Translations under genes and position numbers: made by a program
Part shown: piece by piece, positions 21,935 to 35,000 of the stretch
How positions within the stretch are numbered: the stretch's first letter is position 1
Layout of the letters: every line of letters starts with the position of its first letter
Assembly: GCA_947247005.1 (NCBI GenBank)
Contig: OX365945.1
Location: 12,778,501 to 12,842,500 of the forward strand
Source of the DNA: Spisula solida
Lineage: Eukaryota > Mollusca > Bivalvia > Venerida > Mactridae
Length of the DNA: 64,000 nt
Reading direction: 5' to 3'
The notes under the pieces: generated by a model
Told to the model about the DNA's origin: nothing
Seen by the model: only the letters and a program-made list of their open reading frames with translations
The model's database searches: none

Positions 21935-21963
21935 TAATCGAGATGCCGAAGGCATCTCGATTA
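21935..21963. repeat. Perfect 13-bp stem hairpin with 3-base loop
   Basis: TAATCGAGATGCC, a GAA loop, then GGCATCTCGATTA. Such a perfect short hairpin near a sequence break (CCAAGACGGC follows) resembles the terminal hairpins of Helitron-like elements. It does not match the histone 3' stem-loop consensus. Confidence 0.7.
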
Positions 21964-22975
21964 AAATCCAAGACGGCATTGTACGTGTTGCGAGTTTTTA
22001 ACCCATCCGAAATTTGGTCACCCCTGTCCGATTGAGATTTGTGTGTACAGGAAGTGTTTTTTCGGGGTACTCTGAAGACGTGAATGGAATTGGCAAACTC
22101 ATTAAAAAAATATTTTTGTTGTTAATAAATTATCTTTTATTTTCTAATGCTGTTTAAAAATGTTCCTTGAGATAACCGAAGGCCCTAGCTTACACAACAT
22201 TAAACGCGATAGGGGAGGTAAGAATGCTAGCGCGCGAGATAAAGGCGGTCGGTTAGCATTTTAGACTGTCCCTCGCAAACGGAAGAAGTTGTTTCATTCG
22301 TCAAGTAAGTACAGCCTACAATCGTTAAAATAACTGCTTATACGATTAAAGTACTTGTTTTAAACAAGGGAAACTGTCTTTTATACACATAATTGGCATA
22401 GGTAAACAAAGAAATCAACTTTCGATGCTAATTTGCATCATAAAGTTTGATAAACGAAGCGTATCCAAATTTGTTCGTACCCAAATTGTCAACAACAAAC
22501 AATCAACCAACCAACCATTTATTGTGAATTAATTATCAACAATCATTCTGTGTTAGATGACCATGTTAATTGATCACAACTGTCTACTGCTGGTTTGTCA
22601 ATACAGATCTCCGTGAAAAAATATGAGAATTGACCAAAATACAAACAATGTAACTTTTCATGAGTGCTTTTATGATTATTTATAAGAAAGTTTTTTTGGA
22701 AAAAAAAGACATAACAAGACCGAAGAAGTGACAGATGTCCCAAGACCCTTCAAAGAACCCTCAGATCCAGTTAAGGTCTGTGTTGGTTGACCCGCGTTTA
22801 ACAAAGTTTCTATCGTGTTGATCGGTATTCATCTGTCGCTCTGCTGTGACTGTCCATTACAGTATGTAGCTGCCATGTGACCTCCGGTGTGATGCCATCA
22901 TAAGAGCTGTCATTGACCTAAGCGGTATCAACAATATTTTTAACCAATCGATTATCGATTCACATTTAAGAATAT
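21964..22975. other. No gene or recognisable element
   Basis: Moderately GC-rich around 21970-22270 and AT-rich afterwards. No conserved frame. A CAACCAACCAACC run lies near 22505. Confidence 0.4.
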
Positions 22976-24206
22976 TCACCATATCGACATTACTGGTTAA
23001 AACCCGTTGTCTGGGATTACGGAATTAATTGAGCGATAATGTGCGAGATATTCTGAATGTACGTCAGGGGGGAAACTGATATAGCGTATAGAGCAACTAG
23101 GTACAAAAATCGCGATTATTTTAGCCAAAAGATAAGAATTTGAATAAAGTCTTACTTGAACACATTGACAACATTATTTTACGACCTCGCTGACAATATT
23201 TTTGCCTCAATAATATGTTTAACTTGAAAAATGCATGTATTTTCTCACCATCGGTATCGAGCTTCGAAAGCGACAGTGTAGAATAAAATGCAATATTTCA
23301 AATATTGAACATTTTTTCAGATAATTCTTGCTAAAGTTTATAAAATTAAGATGTTTAATGATAATGTGCAATAATTGTTTTATATGTTTTTCATGTTTAA
23401 ACGTTGAAAAAGAAATAAATATACTCTCCTCCCACTATACCGCTTATTGCTCGCTAACCCCCTGACCGTGAAATTCCGGATCCAGAAAATTGGGTTTTAA
23501 TTACCGAGTAATGTCGATATCGAGAACCGCTACCTGGGTAAATGAATGGAACCACCGAAAAATTCTTTTCCTGCACAAAACAGTCCCTCTGTTAAAATGT
23601 AAGTTCACAAATTGTAAAAATGGGTCAAGTCTAAACTCTAACCAAAGGTGCTATCTCAAAGCTGAATATATACCCAACATGTACAGTGTAGAATGGCTAA
23701 AAAGGGATCATTGACTGAAAGGCCTGTTTCTTGTTCGTCTATTATAGGACTCCAACATTTTGCTAAGAAGGAGTCCTGGGACTCCTACTTCAAATTCATA
23801 CCGAGAACCTGTCTATATGTGTAACTGTATAACGATGTATCGCCGATGCTTGTCTTCCTATATATTGGAATCATCGATATGCCTTGGGTCGTATCAATGA
23901 CAGCTCTAGTCGTCATTCAAGAAAACGCTAAAAACACACTGTTCTTAAAACCATATTCTGGCTCATTATCATTTTGATTCCTTAGGGGTCTCCTAAAAGG
24001 TAGTTCAGTTATAACTACAGATACGGTTTGTCACTGACCATATCAACATTACAGGATAAAACCCGTTTTCCAGTATAAAAGAATTAATTTAACAGCAATG
24101 TGCGAGAAATTCTGAATCTAATACTTTTTGACAGGGGGTGGCTGCATTAAGCGAATAGAGCAACTAGGTACAATAATCGCGATTATTTTTGCAAAAAAGG
24201 AAGATT
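22976..24206. repeat. Two copies of a ~170-bp segment about 1.06 kb apart
   Basis: ACCATATC-ACATTAC, AAAACCCGTT, AATGTGCGAGA-ATTCTGAAT, ATAGAGCAACTAGGTACAA and ATCGCGATTATTTT occur in order at 22979-23146 and 24039-24206. They could be two ends, in direct orientation, of a larger unit or an LTR-like pair. No primer-binding site or coding region supports an LTR element between them, and the interval holds only short frames. Confidence 0.55.
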
Positions 24207-25184
24207 ATGTGAAGTCTATATAGTTACATTGTGACTCACTGAACTTATGTAATGCTTAACTTTTACTCCGGCACTTGGGGTAATGTGCGTGTGGACTGGC
24301 CATACGGCTTTCAAAGACGCATCGCCATCAACAGCCATTTCTCTGTAACTTGCATGTAGAATTTCATGGAACTTAATCAAAATAAATATGAACAACTATA
24401 CCGTACTTTGATGATGCCTGTCAGGTGTTTTTCCTTTGACAGTCATTTACCTTGATTTATTAAATATTTCTGTCTGTCCTTCCGTCTGCAGCCATTTTTC
24501 TACTAACTGGTACATTTTTAAGCAACTTAAAATAAAAAAGTCATGATGCCCGTCAAGTTTGTTTAAGTTGGTCAATTTTCCTTAAGAGTTATTACCCTTG
24601 ATTTACAGTATAATTCACTCTGACCGTCCATTCGCATTCCTTTCTTTGTAACTAGCTTGTAGAATTTCATGAAACATAAAATGAATATGAGCACCCAATT
24701 ACTGTGATGATGACTGTCAAGTTATCATTATTGGTAAATTTTCCTTAGAGTTATTGCCCTTGATTTGTTGAAAAATGTCATCCGCCAGTCCATTTGCATT
24801 CAGTTCTTTGTAATTAGCTGGAAGAATTTCATGTAACTTAAAATGAATATGAACACACATTCTGTGTGTCAATTTTCTTGAGTTGTCACCCTTGATTTAT
24901 TGAAGAATTACCTCCGCCCGTCCTTTCCTAGTCAGTTCTTTGTAACTAGCCGGTAAAATTACATGAAACTTAAAACGAAAATGAATGCTCACACTAAGAT
25001 GATGCCAGTCAAGTTTTGTTATTGGACAATTTTCTTTAGAGTTATTGCCCTTGATTTAATGAATAATTCACTCTGCCCGTCCATTCACATTCATTTCTTT
25101 GTAAATAGCTGGCTTCTGGTATGATTTCATGAAACTTAAAATGAATAGGAACACTCATACTGTGATGATGTCCGTCAAGTTTTT

Positions 25185-26222
25185 AGCTCACCTGAGCACT
25201 CGTGAACATGTTTTACCTAATCTACATGAAACTTGGTCACAATGTTTGTCGCTTTGCAATCTCGGTAAAGTGCGTAACTGGGTCATCTGGGGTCAAAAAC
25301 TATGTCACATCAAATTTAAACCTTGTTTACGCTCTAGTAGTGATGGGACATTGGTTGCAAATCATAATCGATCATCAGCTAGAATCGACTGGCACTTCCA
25401 ATGAGATTTTCCCGATTAATAATCGGCAGAACAGGGACTGAATAGGCAGTGTACTAACGCATGTTTTCCTACTTCCCAAGTCGCGAAAAAAGGTGACAAA
25501 GGGAAAAACAATGATTTTCGGTAGACGTTTTACTATCTGAGTTTGAACAAATTCTTTGAATTGGTTCTAACAGGCATCCAATTGGTTCAAACTTCCATGC
25601 TTTGAAATTTTCCTAGCAATTTTTGATTAAATAAGTCTTGTTTTACATTTTGTTATATTTATCCGATGATCGATTATGGATGAATGACATCGATCATCGG
25701 AATCGGCTGACTTCTGCACACCACTAATCGATGTTATCCGATAATCGGTACATCACTAAGCTCTAGAGGTCACATTTTTTATGTTATATTAATGACACTT
25801 GGCCACAATGTGTAGCTTTATGAAATCTAGGTATATGGGTAACTGGGTCTCCTGGCGTCAAAAACTAGGTCACAAGGTCACATCAAAGAAAAACCTTGTT
25901 AGCACTCTAAAGGTCACATTTTTACCTAATCTATATGAAACTTGGACACAATGTTTGTCGCTTTGAAATCTAAGTCAAGTGTGTAACTGGGTCATCTTGG
26001 GTCAAAAACTAGGTCACATCAATTTTAAACCTTGTTTACGCTCTAGAGGTCACATTTTTTATGTTATATTAATGACACTTGGCCACAATGTGTAGCTTAA
26101 TGAAATCTAGGTCTAGTTCGTAACTAGGTCATCTGGGGTCAAAAACTAGGTCACCAGGTCACTGATTCTGCCTATACTGCTGGTCATATGGTGAGCGCTT
26201 TAGAGCCAATGGTCCTCTTGTT
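25185..26222 (-). mobile_element. Molluscan element with internal GGTCAAAAACTAGGTCAC repeats
   Basis: It begins AGCTCACCTGAGC and ends GGTGAGCGCTTTAGAGCC...CCTCTTGTT, the inverted form of the end seen at 1131-1175. Inside are about four ~135-bp units with GTAACTGGGTCATCTGG, GTCAAAAACTAGGTCAC, ACCTTGTT-ACGCTCTAGAGG and ACTTGG-CACAATGT. This architecture of short end motifs plus core tandem repeats is well known in bivalves. Assignment to pearl-like or Helitron-like elements is inference. It has no coding capacity. Confidence 0.7.
25338..25758. mobile_element. 421-bp hAT-like MITE inside the molluscan element
   Basis: The ends are TAGTGATGGGACATTGG and, inverted, TAGTGATGTACCGATTATCG. An 8-bp flanking repeat is present as CGCTCTAG (25330-25337) and AGCTCTAG (25759-25766), 7 of 8 matching. 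The undisturbed repeat unit at about 26037 reads ACGCTCTAGAGGTCAC across the same point, which gives the pre-insertion site. The interior is rich in ATCGAT/CCGAT motifs. No transposase. Confidence 0.8.
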
Positions 26223-26485
26223 GTATTAGTCAATTTTCCTTGAGTTATTAAAATTCTATCTGAATTTCATGAAATGTAGAATAAATACAAACTGTATGAA
26301 CAACCATACTGTGAAGATGCCCCTCACTAATAACTGTAATGAGTTATTTTGATATAGTATCAATGGATGATTGAATCCCCTTTAGGCAATGCCTTAGTTC
26401 ATATTAGAATTGTCTGGCATATCATTGCATTAGGGGATTTTACCTGACGTTCACAATAAGTTGGTGCTGCTACAAACGCATGATA

Positions 26486-29416
26486 CAGAAACTCGTCCAT
26501 GCGTTCAGGAGGGCCATTTAACCATACGAACATTGATTGCAGACATGGATGTCATGGAACATCGTGGCCCTGAATGTTCGAAATCCAATATTACGTGCTT
26601 TAAATTCAGTGGTACTTGTTGGATATGACGATCAAGTAACCAAATATGTTCGTACTTCGTATTGCTAGGCAACGCCGCCGTTGAAATGGGTATCGACAAC
26701 ATGCTTTTTAAGCAAGTGATTGTTTAATGCACTGCAATTTGTTCTGAGTATTGAGGACCATATCCTCGTAAAAAGCTGCCACAAAAGAACCACCAGACAG
26801 AACTTGAAGATAAGAGTAAAATACAGTATTTGATTTAGTTTGTGCTTGAATACTGTAAATAATTATTATAAGGTTAGGAACCACCAAATAGATATGGAAT
26901 TTAGTTCAATGTAAAGTGACAATGGCCGGTCTCAAATTTCAACAAGTTTTAGTCTATGGCAACCTGGCACACATATACCATCTTAAAGAAGTATGTTCAA
27001 GCTTCAAAATAATACAATAAAAGGGGGAGGGGGGGGGGGGGGTCATGTATCTTCTAAGAAAGATTCTGCTCATCAAAGATAGAGAACACATTTTCGCTAT
27101 TGCGCGGATTGATCCCAGACCGGTTAACCCCTACTCTACTTTCACTTTCATATTAAGGTCAAAATGTCACAAAATTCAAACTTTAACAGTTTCACTACAT
27201 CACATACCTGTGCACAATTATTTTAAACTCAATTTCATGATTTCAAAGCAGTCTTGTCAATCCGTAGCACCATTACCAGTCAATCCAATGTTTCTTTCAG
27301 GACTCTTTGAGTGTATCACCATTTGGGCCGCTTATGTATTTAGTGGTTCCTTACTTATAAATGTTTTTGTCATTTATTATTCTGAATGTAATACTCAATA
27401 GTGTTAGAGTAATGGTGCATGTTAATAGCATCGGTGGGATAAGAGACTGACTTGCATTTACTGTATGTTAAATAATGTTTCCAATTTTTAATTCATAAGA
27501 TGCGAATAATACAGTATCAAATCAGTTTCAAAATACAGGGTGGGATTAAGCTCATAACTTTTAACATCAAACAATTGCAGTTTTCGTATATGTCAAGCTC
27601 GCTGAAATTTAATTAATGTTCCTTTATAGACAAGTGAAGCTTATATACTAGGTTGTAACGCGGCACTAGTTATTTGGAGAAGGGGGGCAATTTTGTTTTA
27701 TTAATTTATAATTCAAACGAAATTTGCAAAGAAGAAACGCAATTGCTGAGAAATGACAAGAAATGAATTCAGACGCAAACAGTTTAACAATAAAATGAGT
27801 GGACTGCAATTCCGACAGAGAAACGAAAAATCACGGAAAACTGATATAATTTCACCTGGGTCATTCTATTATATTTCATAAATAAACAAACTTCATTAAA
27901 CCAGGATGATCCCATAAATAAATCACATTTCTGGAATATTTTTATCAATTCGGGCCGACATTCAGCGAACACATTTAAACAGGGATTCTAAATGAGTATT
28001 TATTGTTATATGTTAGCGTTGATATTTGAGTGACTGAAGTATAGGGCACGTGGTAACTTACCTTGGAATTCTCGCAGGATGTTGTGCAAGCTTATATCGA
28101 CTTTTACTGAATATATCAGATATTATTAGAATTTGTCCAGCTATATATTGGTGTGATACCATAACAATAGAACATGTACCACCTTGTGGGTGCAGACGCT
28201 CATCTGATCATTACCACCGTATAAAATGCCCATTACACTAGCATAAAGTAGGACAGAGTTATGAGTCTTGCTTGACAGATTGATGGTTAATTAAAAGGTG
28301 TAACAAATGCCAAAGCAAAAGCTTTAATATGTTTTGGAAAAGTTAACCTAAACATAAAATCAAACCAATATATTTTCTATGTCCAAACCGGGCCGTAATT
28401 CTTCCAAAAGGCAGGATGTAGTTATAGGTCTTGTTTTACAGAGTCTGGTATTAGAGTTAAAATGTTAAAGTATTCTTTTGACATGGAACCATCTAACTGC
28501 ATGCGTCCGGCTTCATTCTGAAAGTATTGGAATAATGGAGAATTATGAAAAAATCTTAGCAATTTGATATCAGCTAATAACATTCTGCCATAATAGTATC
28601 ATACGGTTATTAAATTGCATGTTCACATTTTCTATATAATTCGAGCCAGTTCGTCCACGTTCAGTACAAGTTTTTTTTTTAAAATAGAGAAGTGCATTGC
28701 AACAAGCAGGGGTAATAATTAAGCAGGATTATTTGTTTATTTTCAGTAATGCAAGGGACATGAACATGGGTAACCTATTTATATATAATTTTGTTTACAA
28801 ATCGGTTAAATATTCGTTACAGCATTTCATATTGGACCTACAACCAAACAGTCTTCACTGAACATCACAAGGTAAATAAGAACCGTGTTCATTGCGACAC
28901 CCATAATGTGATTGTCTAGCACGGAAATGAATGTGAACCAGTCGAACCTTGCATTAAGGAAATGTTCCTAATTTCCAATGAAGTGGCATAATTATATACC
29001 CTTCTTCAATCACTATCAGTCATTGTTATGTTAATATAGAAATCATTAATGATCATAAGAAATGAAAATAAGACCCTATTAAGAGGGTTGGATGTTACCA
29101 CTCCATTAAAATGCTATCCACTCTTGGAGATTATGATTGTCGTCTCGCTTGTCTAGATTTGAATGTACCGTAATGTTGGAAACTCAATCAGAGGACAATT
29201 GGCCCATACAAGAGACGGTCCTGAACAAATAGACAGCCACCAGCAATACCATTACTGTCAATATTTGTACTTCATGCTACTTTACGTCCATTGCAAAACA
29301 TCAGCTGATTAGGACACAAGCAACCAGTTACATTATTCATAAACTTGGGACTTTAAATTTGTATATACCTTCACCATACCTTCATACAGATAATAGAGCA
29401 TCGGACAGAGAGGGTA
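26486..29416. other. No gene supported; poly-G tract at 27023-27042
   Basis: The tract is five G, one A, then fourteen G. A 118-codon plus-strand frame follows it (27045-27401), but its peptide has no recognisable domain and its length is near what AT-rich chance gives. The rest, to 29416, is AT-rich and unique to my eye. Confidence 0.45.
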
Positions 29417-29424
29417 GCACCATA

Positions 29425-29990
29425 CACTCAACAGATTTAAAAACGCACCAGTATAAAAAATAACAGAATTTTGTCAAAATTCATTTTAGGCTAAAATTAA
29501 TAGTTGGCAGTTTTTTTCCAATTCATAATCTAAGGCAACGAAAATAGAAATTTCATATTCGGAATACCTCGCCAGCAACACTTCTCTGATTTTGCATGTT
29601 TTGTACGTGCAGATCGATCGCGTCGACATAACGGATCGATATTGACTTTCAATTGTACACTGTAGGTTTACACATTGAAAAAACAACATAAAACTATTTT
29701 CTAATGGTCTTTTTCTCCTGCGAATAGCTCGAAATATTTGTTCGGATGCTTTTGGGTTTGCTACCAGCTAATATGAGCCACGGTGTCGTAACATGGCGGT
29801 CCAGCTGCCACCACACATCGAGTTTGTGCTTAGAACATCGATTCTTGGCAAATGTCAAAGACCGACCACGATCAAACCAGCCGAAGGTTATGACCCCGAG
29901 CTCTGAGGCAACATTGCACAGGCTGCATCACTGGAAATGGTTTCGCATTAATGCACAGTGTCAGGCGAATGCAGGGTGTCAGTGAATTAG
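29425..29990 (+). pseudogene. Tc1-like transposase, N-terminal fragment with 5' element end
   Basis: CACTCAACAGATTTAAAAAC (29425) resembles the unit-A end at 3399 and Tc1-type termini. About 320 bases later a plus-strand frame (29746-29985) reads ...GLLPANMSHGVV..., CHHTSSLCLEHRF and VKDRPRSNQPKVMTP. This matches the order expected for the paired helix-turn-helix DNA-binding region of Tc1-family transposases: an MSH-type first helix set, a recognition-helix region with CHHTS, then the VKDRPRSGRPKVTTP-type linker. The catalytic DDE region is missing and no right-hand TIR was found within the next kilobase, so this is a 3'-truncated remnant without transposition capacity. Confidence 0.65.
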
Positions 29991-31854
29991 TCAAAAGTAC
30001 ATTATTGCATTATTCCTGTCATAATTATCAATAAAACCGAAAATCTTTTAAGTACAATTTGGAACGAATTTCGTCCGTTTCGAGCTTTATTCACGAATAT
30101 ATTGTCTTAAACCATCTTCGTGACATTGGTTTGAGGTGTCGTAGCCGCAACGCGAGACATATTCTAACAGGTTGACGACAATCACCAAAATTGCATTGAT
30201 TGGTTGAAAATTGGTTGATGTTATCTACGAACTCAATAAAACATGTGAATGTTTTTAAAAGCTACATGAATATTAATGACTTCACAGCACAATGAAGACA
30301 AATAGGACAAGTAAACACCTTCTGTTGATGGACAAGGCATTTGTTGCTACAAATTAATCCCATATGAGTATTAGACTAATGATTTATATCATGTTGAACA
30401 CACTTATTAAGGCATTATATGAATGAAAAATACCATATTTATAACAAAATCCCTAGTCTAATAAACAATGATAAATGTTCGACAATATTTATAAACAATT
30501 AGTGACTTGGGAAAAAGTTTAGTTAATATTTGTGCATTCGTCAATCATAGGACGGCAAAATGTGGAAAAATTGGTCTGTCAATAGTGTTGAATTGATGAG
30601 CAATATCCTAATATAGTACTCAGTTATATATGAGATCATGGAACGTAATTGACAGTTGGTCCTGTCTTGTTATATGAAAACATAGAACATATTTGACCGT
30701 CGGTCATGTCTTATGTTGTCTCTATCACTGTCAATCTGACAATTCTTTGGACAAAAATTACAGAAGCAATTATGGCGACTTATTCAGATAGCCCCTAGTT
30801 TAGTAGTTCAACAAAAATACTAGAAAATCGTGATGGATAAGCTTCAAACCGTCAACAATGATCTTCGATTCGTGGAGATAAAAATATGTTTCTTCCATAA
30901 GGTAAATGCTGCATCTTGAAACGTCTTACTGTCGTTATAGTGTCTGTCTCTGAAACAGGTCTAGTTGGTCCAGTCTCAGGATAATATGACTGGGTTGATA
31001 TGTGTAGCAATAATTTCTTTCCAGAACACATATAAAATATTAAAGCATTAACTGGTACGTTTGTGCAGCTTCTAATGATGGAGCAATCTCTAGACCTCCT
31101 TTCTAATTTAGTTCTGTAATGGTCAATCAACAGGACAAAAACATACATTCAATAATTTACAAACAAATCATGGATTGTACAATACAGGGAAACCTTGAAA
31201 CATTGAGGGTAGATTATGCCATCTTCAGAGATCTCTCAAGCTGCATAATACGATGATGACATGAGTTCGAAGATGGTGTAGATCAAGTTTACGTTCGTCA
31301 TCAAGAGTGACAATATTACTGGGTTTGTTAACAGTAAGAGCATATTGTTACAGACTGAAGTGGTTCCATTGACAGGGTAAGGTAGATTTAATACCCTTAA
31401 GGCATCATGCAGGAAATATTTTCAGGCATTAAACACATTTTGAGACCAATCTAAATCGAGTTTTATCTGAACAAAAAAGCAAATTAGTGAAGAAAGTAAC
31501 ATATATTCAAATCAAACAAGGAAGCATAGTGTTGTATTCCAAATTATGTTTCATCTTTTATTGAAATACAACAGAACCTATTTTTGTGCTATATAAATTG
31601 TTCAGAAGATCTGACACCTTATTATACCTTACTCTTTGTTTTAAAATATCAACATTTTTCATTTTATGATGTTTGCTGCCTTTTGCAGCCTAGTGAAAGA
31701 ACATTCATAAGTGAGCTCATTTACTTCTTCAACTATATATTTAACTACCAGGTATAAAACAGGAAGGCATATTGGGCAAGATTATCTAACTCACAGACAG
31801 CTAATCAACTATCCGCATATGTTACTCTTTATGGAAGACAAATGTTTTTAACCA
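29991..31854. other. No gene supported
   Basis: AT-rich sequence. The minus-strand 98-codon frame at 30852-31148 overlaps a phrase (CTAGTTGGTCCAGTCTCAGG ... ATATGACTGGGTTGATATG) that I associate with a common bivalve interspersed repeat, so it is more likely repeat than exon. Confidence 0.4.
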
Positions 31855-31860
31855 CTGGGT

Positions 31861-32080
31861 GGCGTTTAGGTTGAGTGGATAGCCCTCTGTACTATCAATA
31901 CGTAATCCCCTGATATGAATCTCTGCTGGGGCATCAGGAATTTATGAAATGCTTTTTCAGAGTTTCCCATCCAATTAGAGATGAACTAGTTAGTAACCCA
32001 GAAGTAGGTTAGGGTGTATCTATACTATACACCAAGCATGTTAAAGAACAAAGGAGACTATTCCAAGAAAGCTAGGGAAC
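31861..32080 (+). repeat. tRNA-derived SINE, possibly V-SINE/Meta-SINE type
   Basis: TTTAGGTTGAGTGGATAGCC resembles a box A, and a degenerate box B (GATATGAATCTC) follows at about 31911. Downstream come GAGATGAACTAGTTAGTAACC, GTATCTATACTATACACC and GCATGTTAAAGAACAAAGGA phrases typical of molluscan SINE bodies. Only internal features support the call. The 3' limit is estimated. Confidence 0.5.
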
Positions 32081-35000
32081 CACACCTTTGTACTGTTTTA
32101 TCGAAACACTGACGTAAATCTTAAACTTACATACAAATTTAAATTCTTTAAAAATATCTATCTTGCAGGAGTGTTCATTACATACGAGTTTTATCTTGTG
32201 TCATATTTGTTTTGTCGACGAGTGAAATAAAATCGTAAGTAATGAGCACGAATGTACGATTCTATTTATCACATATCCGTAAAGAACGTTCTTTTTCTCA
32301 CAAAATGCATATGTTTAGCGGGAAAATAAGCGCGACGTCTTGACGAGGTTAGTATTATCCTAACGTCATGGGCCGATCGAAGCTAACGATTGGCTAATGT
32401 CACATCATGCTCACTTAAATAGTTATTGCACACTCTGGGAATACCGCACGATATTTACGCCACGGCTTAACGGCACAGCTTGACCGCGGGTTATGTGTTA
32501 AACGTATTTGCAATACTAACAAGAGTTGTCCACGAAAAGCGTGCTCCACTATTGTCAGTGCCATGCAAGGATAGTATTATCAGTATATTTTCAAAACAAA
32601 TTGCCTCAGATTTGCCTACTACAGTTTAGGGGTTGGGGTTAGCTAGTGAACAAGGAAGCAGCGTATCAAAGCAATTTGTCAATGAACTTTGAAGTCATTA
32701 GAGGTTATACAAGTTATATCTGGCTTCCTCCGAACCAATATTTGTACAATATATCATTGTATGCAATCATAGTGGGACATATTACTGTCCTCAATTGTGA
32801 GAAAAGAAACTAACTCTGCACGACCTCAACCGATTAGAATAAATTGTGATGACAAGGTACGATTACAGATATATTGACAAGATAATAATGGCACAAAATG
32901 ATGGAAGAACAGACTGGCAATATCGGAACATCAAAAAATGCAGTCGATGCAATAGTATGCATCCATTAATGGTCAAAATGTATCATTCAAAAAGGAAGCC
33001 ATATAGGTCGAGACCATAGGGCTACACTTTATAATTTGTTTTTCATGACCACCTTTTAAGTCAATATATTGTATGCTAGCATTGATATCTAACGTCACAG
33101 TGACATCGATACACAGCAGAAACATCTGAAAGATAAAAATGTAACAGAATTAAACATGAACTCTTGAGCAACATGGTCATTTTGAAGTATGACAACCTCT
33201 GTACAGCAAATAAACAATATTCCTCAAAGGGTTTTGCTCTACTGAGGTTATATGGTAGTTGTCAACAGAGTCAGGAAGTGAAGGTTTCAGCATCGTGGCT
33301 ATAAGAAGGCATACAGTGTAACATAAAGGTGAACCACCTTACTATAATGATAGAATATTGATTTAATTATAACAATGTTATGATAATAATAATTGTCATG
33401 GCAAACGACTACGGACAAACTTCATTTCATTGTTACAAAGTAAGCTAAATAGTTCACACACAAAAAACGGAACATAAAATGTGAAGCATTTTAAGTCTGT
33501 AAGCGAAAGTGGCAACGGAGCATTGTAACAAGGTGAAATTCCAACCATTTAAAAAAGATCATGTTCTATTTCTGTCAATAGACTGCAGTATAATTGTGTA
33601 GCTTTAAATTACTTAGGAGTGTCAGTACTAAAAGCCAGCAAGTTTCACCTATCAGAAATTGCCAAGGTTTGTAATAAAATTGGTAGCACTATTAAAGTTT
33701 TGAGACAATTACACCATGGGGAAATCAAGCAACATTTCTTGTAGTTTATGGAAGTACTTACCGACAAAAGTACGACACTTGTAGGGACTATAATGAAATA
33801 AGACACTTACCGTTTTACTAATATCTTATGGGAGCTTATTTTATGAATCGTGCAGCTTGAAAATATAATGTCTTAAACATTGAACAAAACTTTTTTCTCA
33901 GACATAGAACTTGCAGACTAATCTAAAATGCTTCGTATTTGTTGAATCTTAATAATTATACTCGATCCTATCTCCGATGTTGCAGTCAATACCTTTCCTG
34001 TATAATTGAGTACTTAATCCAGATAAGAGTTGCATGGTATGGTAAAACCAAACATGACATACGTCAGCATACCACTTCAGACGTCAGAACAACATGGGAT
34101 AAAATTGTCAACATGGTAAACATGCCACATCTCATATTTGTCCTATAACTCAGTTAATGTATACGATAGTGAACTGTGTTACATTCACCTCAAGACAGTC
34201 AGACGAGGAACGCAAAAGTAGGATAATCAATAAAATAATAGTACAATTAATTCCCTTCTTAATATACTGGAAATAAGAAACTTGCAGTGACAAAAGTCTA
34301 CAAAATTCATGAATTGTTATGATGTGCATTACAACCTTTGTAAAGCAACATTCTCTAGGACCTGTAGATATTGGCTGTTGTTCAGAGGTTCCTGCTTCCC
34401 GCAGAGGTTACATTTATAGTAAATATTGGCTAATGGCAAATTTGAAGCTGTTGTTACGGAGTGGTTGTTGCTCTACAGAGGGCCACTTTGGAAAGGTTGT
34501 ACTGTATACAAAGCAGAATAAACTGAACAATTCTATGATTGACTTTTTTATTTGTATTGAAGAATAATAATATCAATTAAATACTTACATTTTCTGATAC
34601 AATCTATCGAACCTAATTGAAGGTGTCTAACACAATCTTAAACCTAAGGAAAGAAAAATCAATTAATCAATTGTCGTCAATCATTAACTGTTCACTAATA
34701 TACAGACATCATTGTCGTAACTTTTCTGAAAGAATTTGCTCCTTGCAAGACGTAGACATAGAAACGTATTAAATCACTAATGAATTAAGAAAAAAACGCT
34801 ACTGGAATTGCTTCAACGCATGGAGACATCCGATGAGACATTTCTGTCCCATAAAACTGACAATAAAAATCATTTCTTCGTCGTTAATATAGCATGGTAA
34901 GTTTTATATTAGCCAATGACCAGCTTGAACGACACAGCTATTTTTGAAGCAAGGACTTGATTTCTCCCCATAAACATAAATACGTCATACAAAAATTAAT

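Larger units (their letters stand above)
24283..26320. repeat. ~150-bp satellite-like tandem repeat split by an insertion
   Basis: Units carry TTTCTTTGTAACTAGCTGG, AATTTCATGAAACTTAAAAT, GTGATGATG-C-GTCAAGTTTT and GAGTTATTGCCCTTGATTTA. The CCTTGATTTA phrase appears near 24451, 24597, 24750, 24890 and 25047. The array breaks at about 25184 (after GTCAAGTTTT) and resumes at 26223 (GTATTAGTCAATTTTCCTTG), exactly where the inserted element begins and ends. Confidence 0.7.

Noticed and set aside
21935..21963. Histone mRNA 3' stem-loop
   Set aside because: The stem and loop do not match the histone consensus and no histone frame is nearby.
22976..24206. LTR retrotransposon
   Set aside because: No TG...CA ends, primer-binding site, purine tract or coding region. 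Only two direct repeats are seen.
27045..27401. 118-codon plus-strand frame
   Set aside because: Near chance length for this composition, no domain recognised, starts directly after a poly-G tract, no paralogue or splice context.
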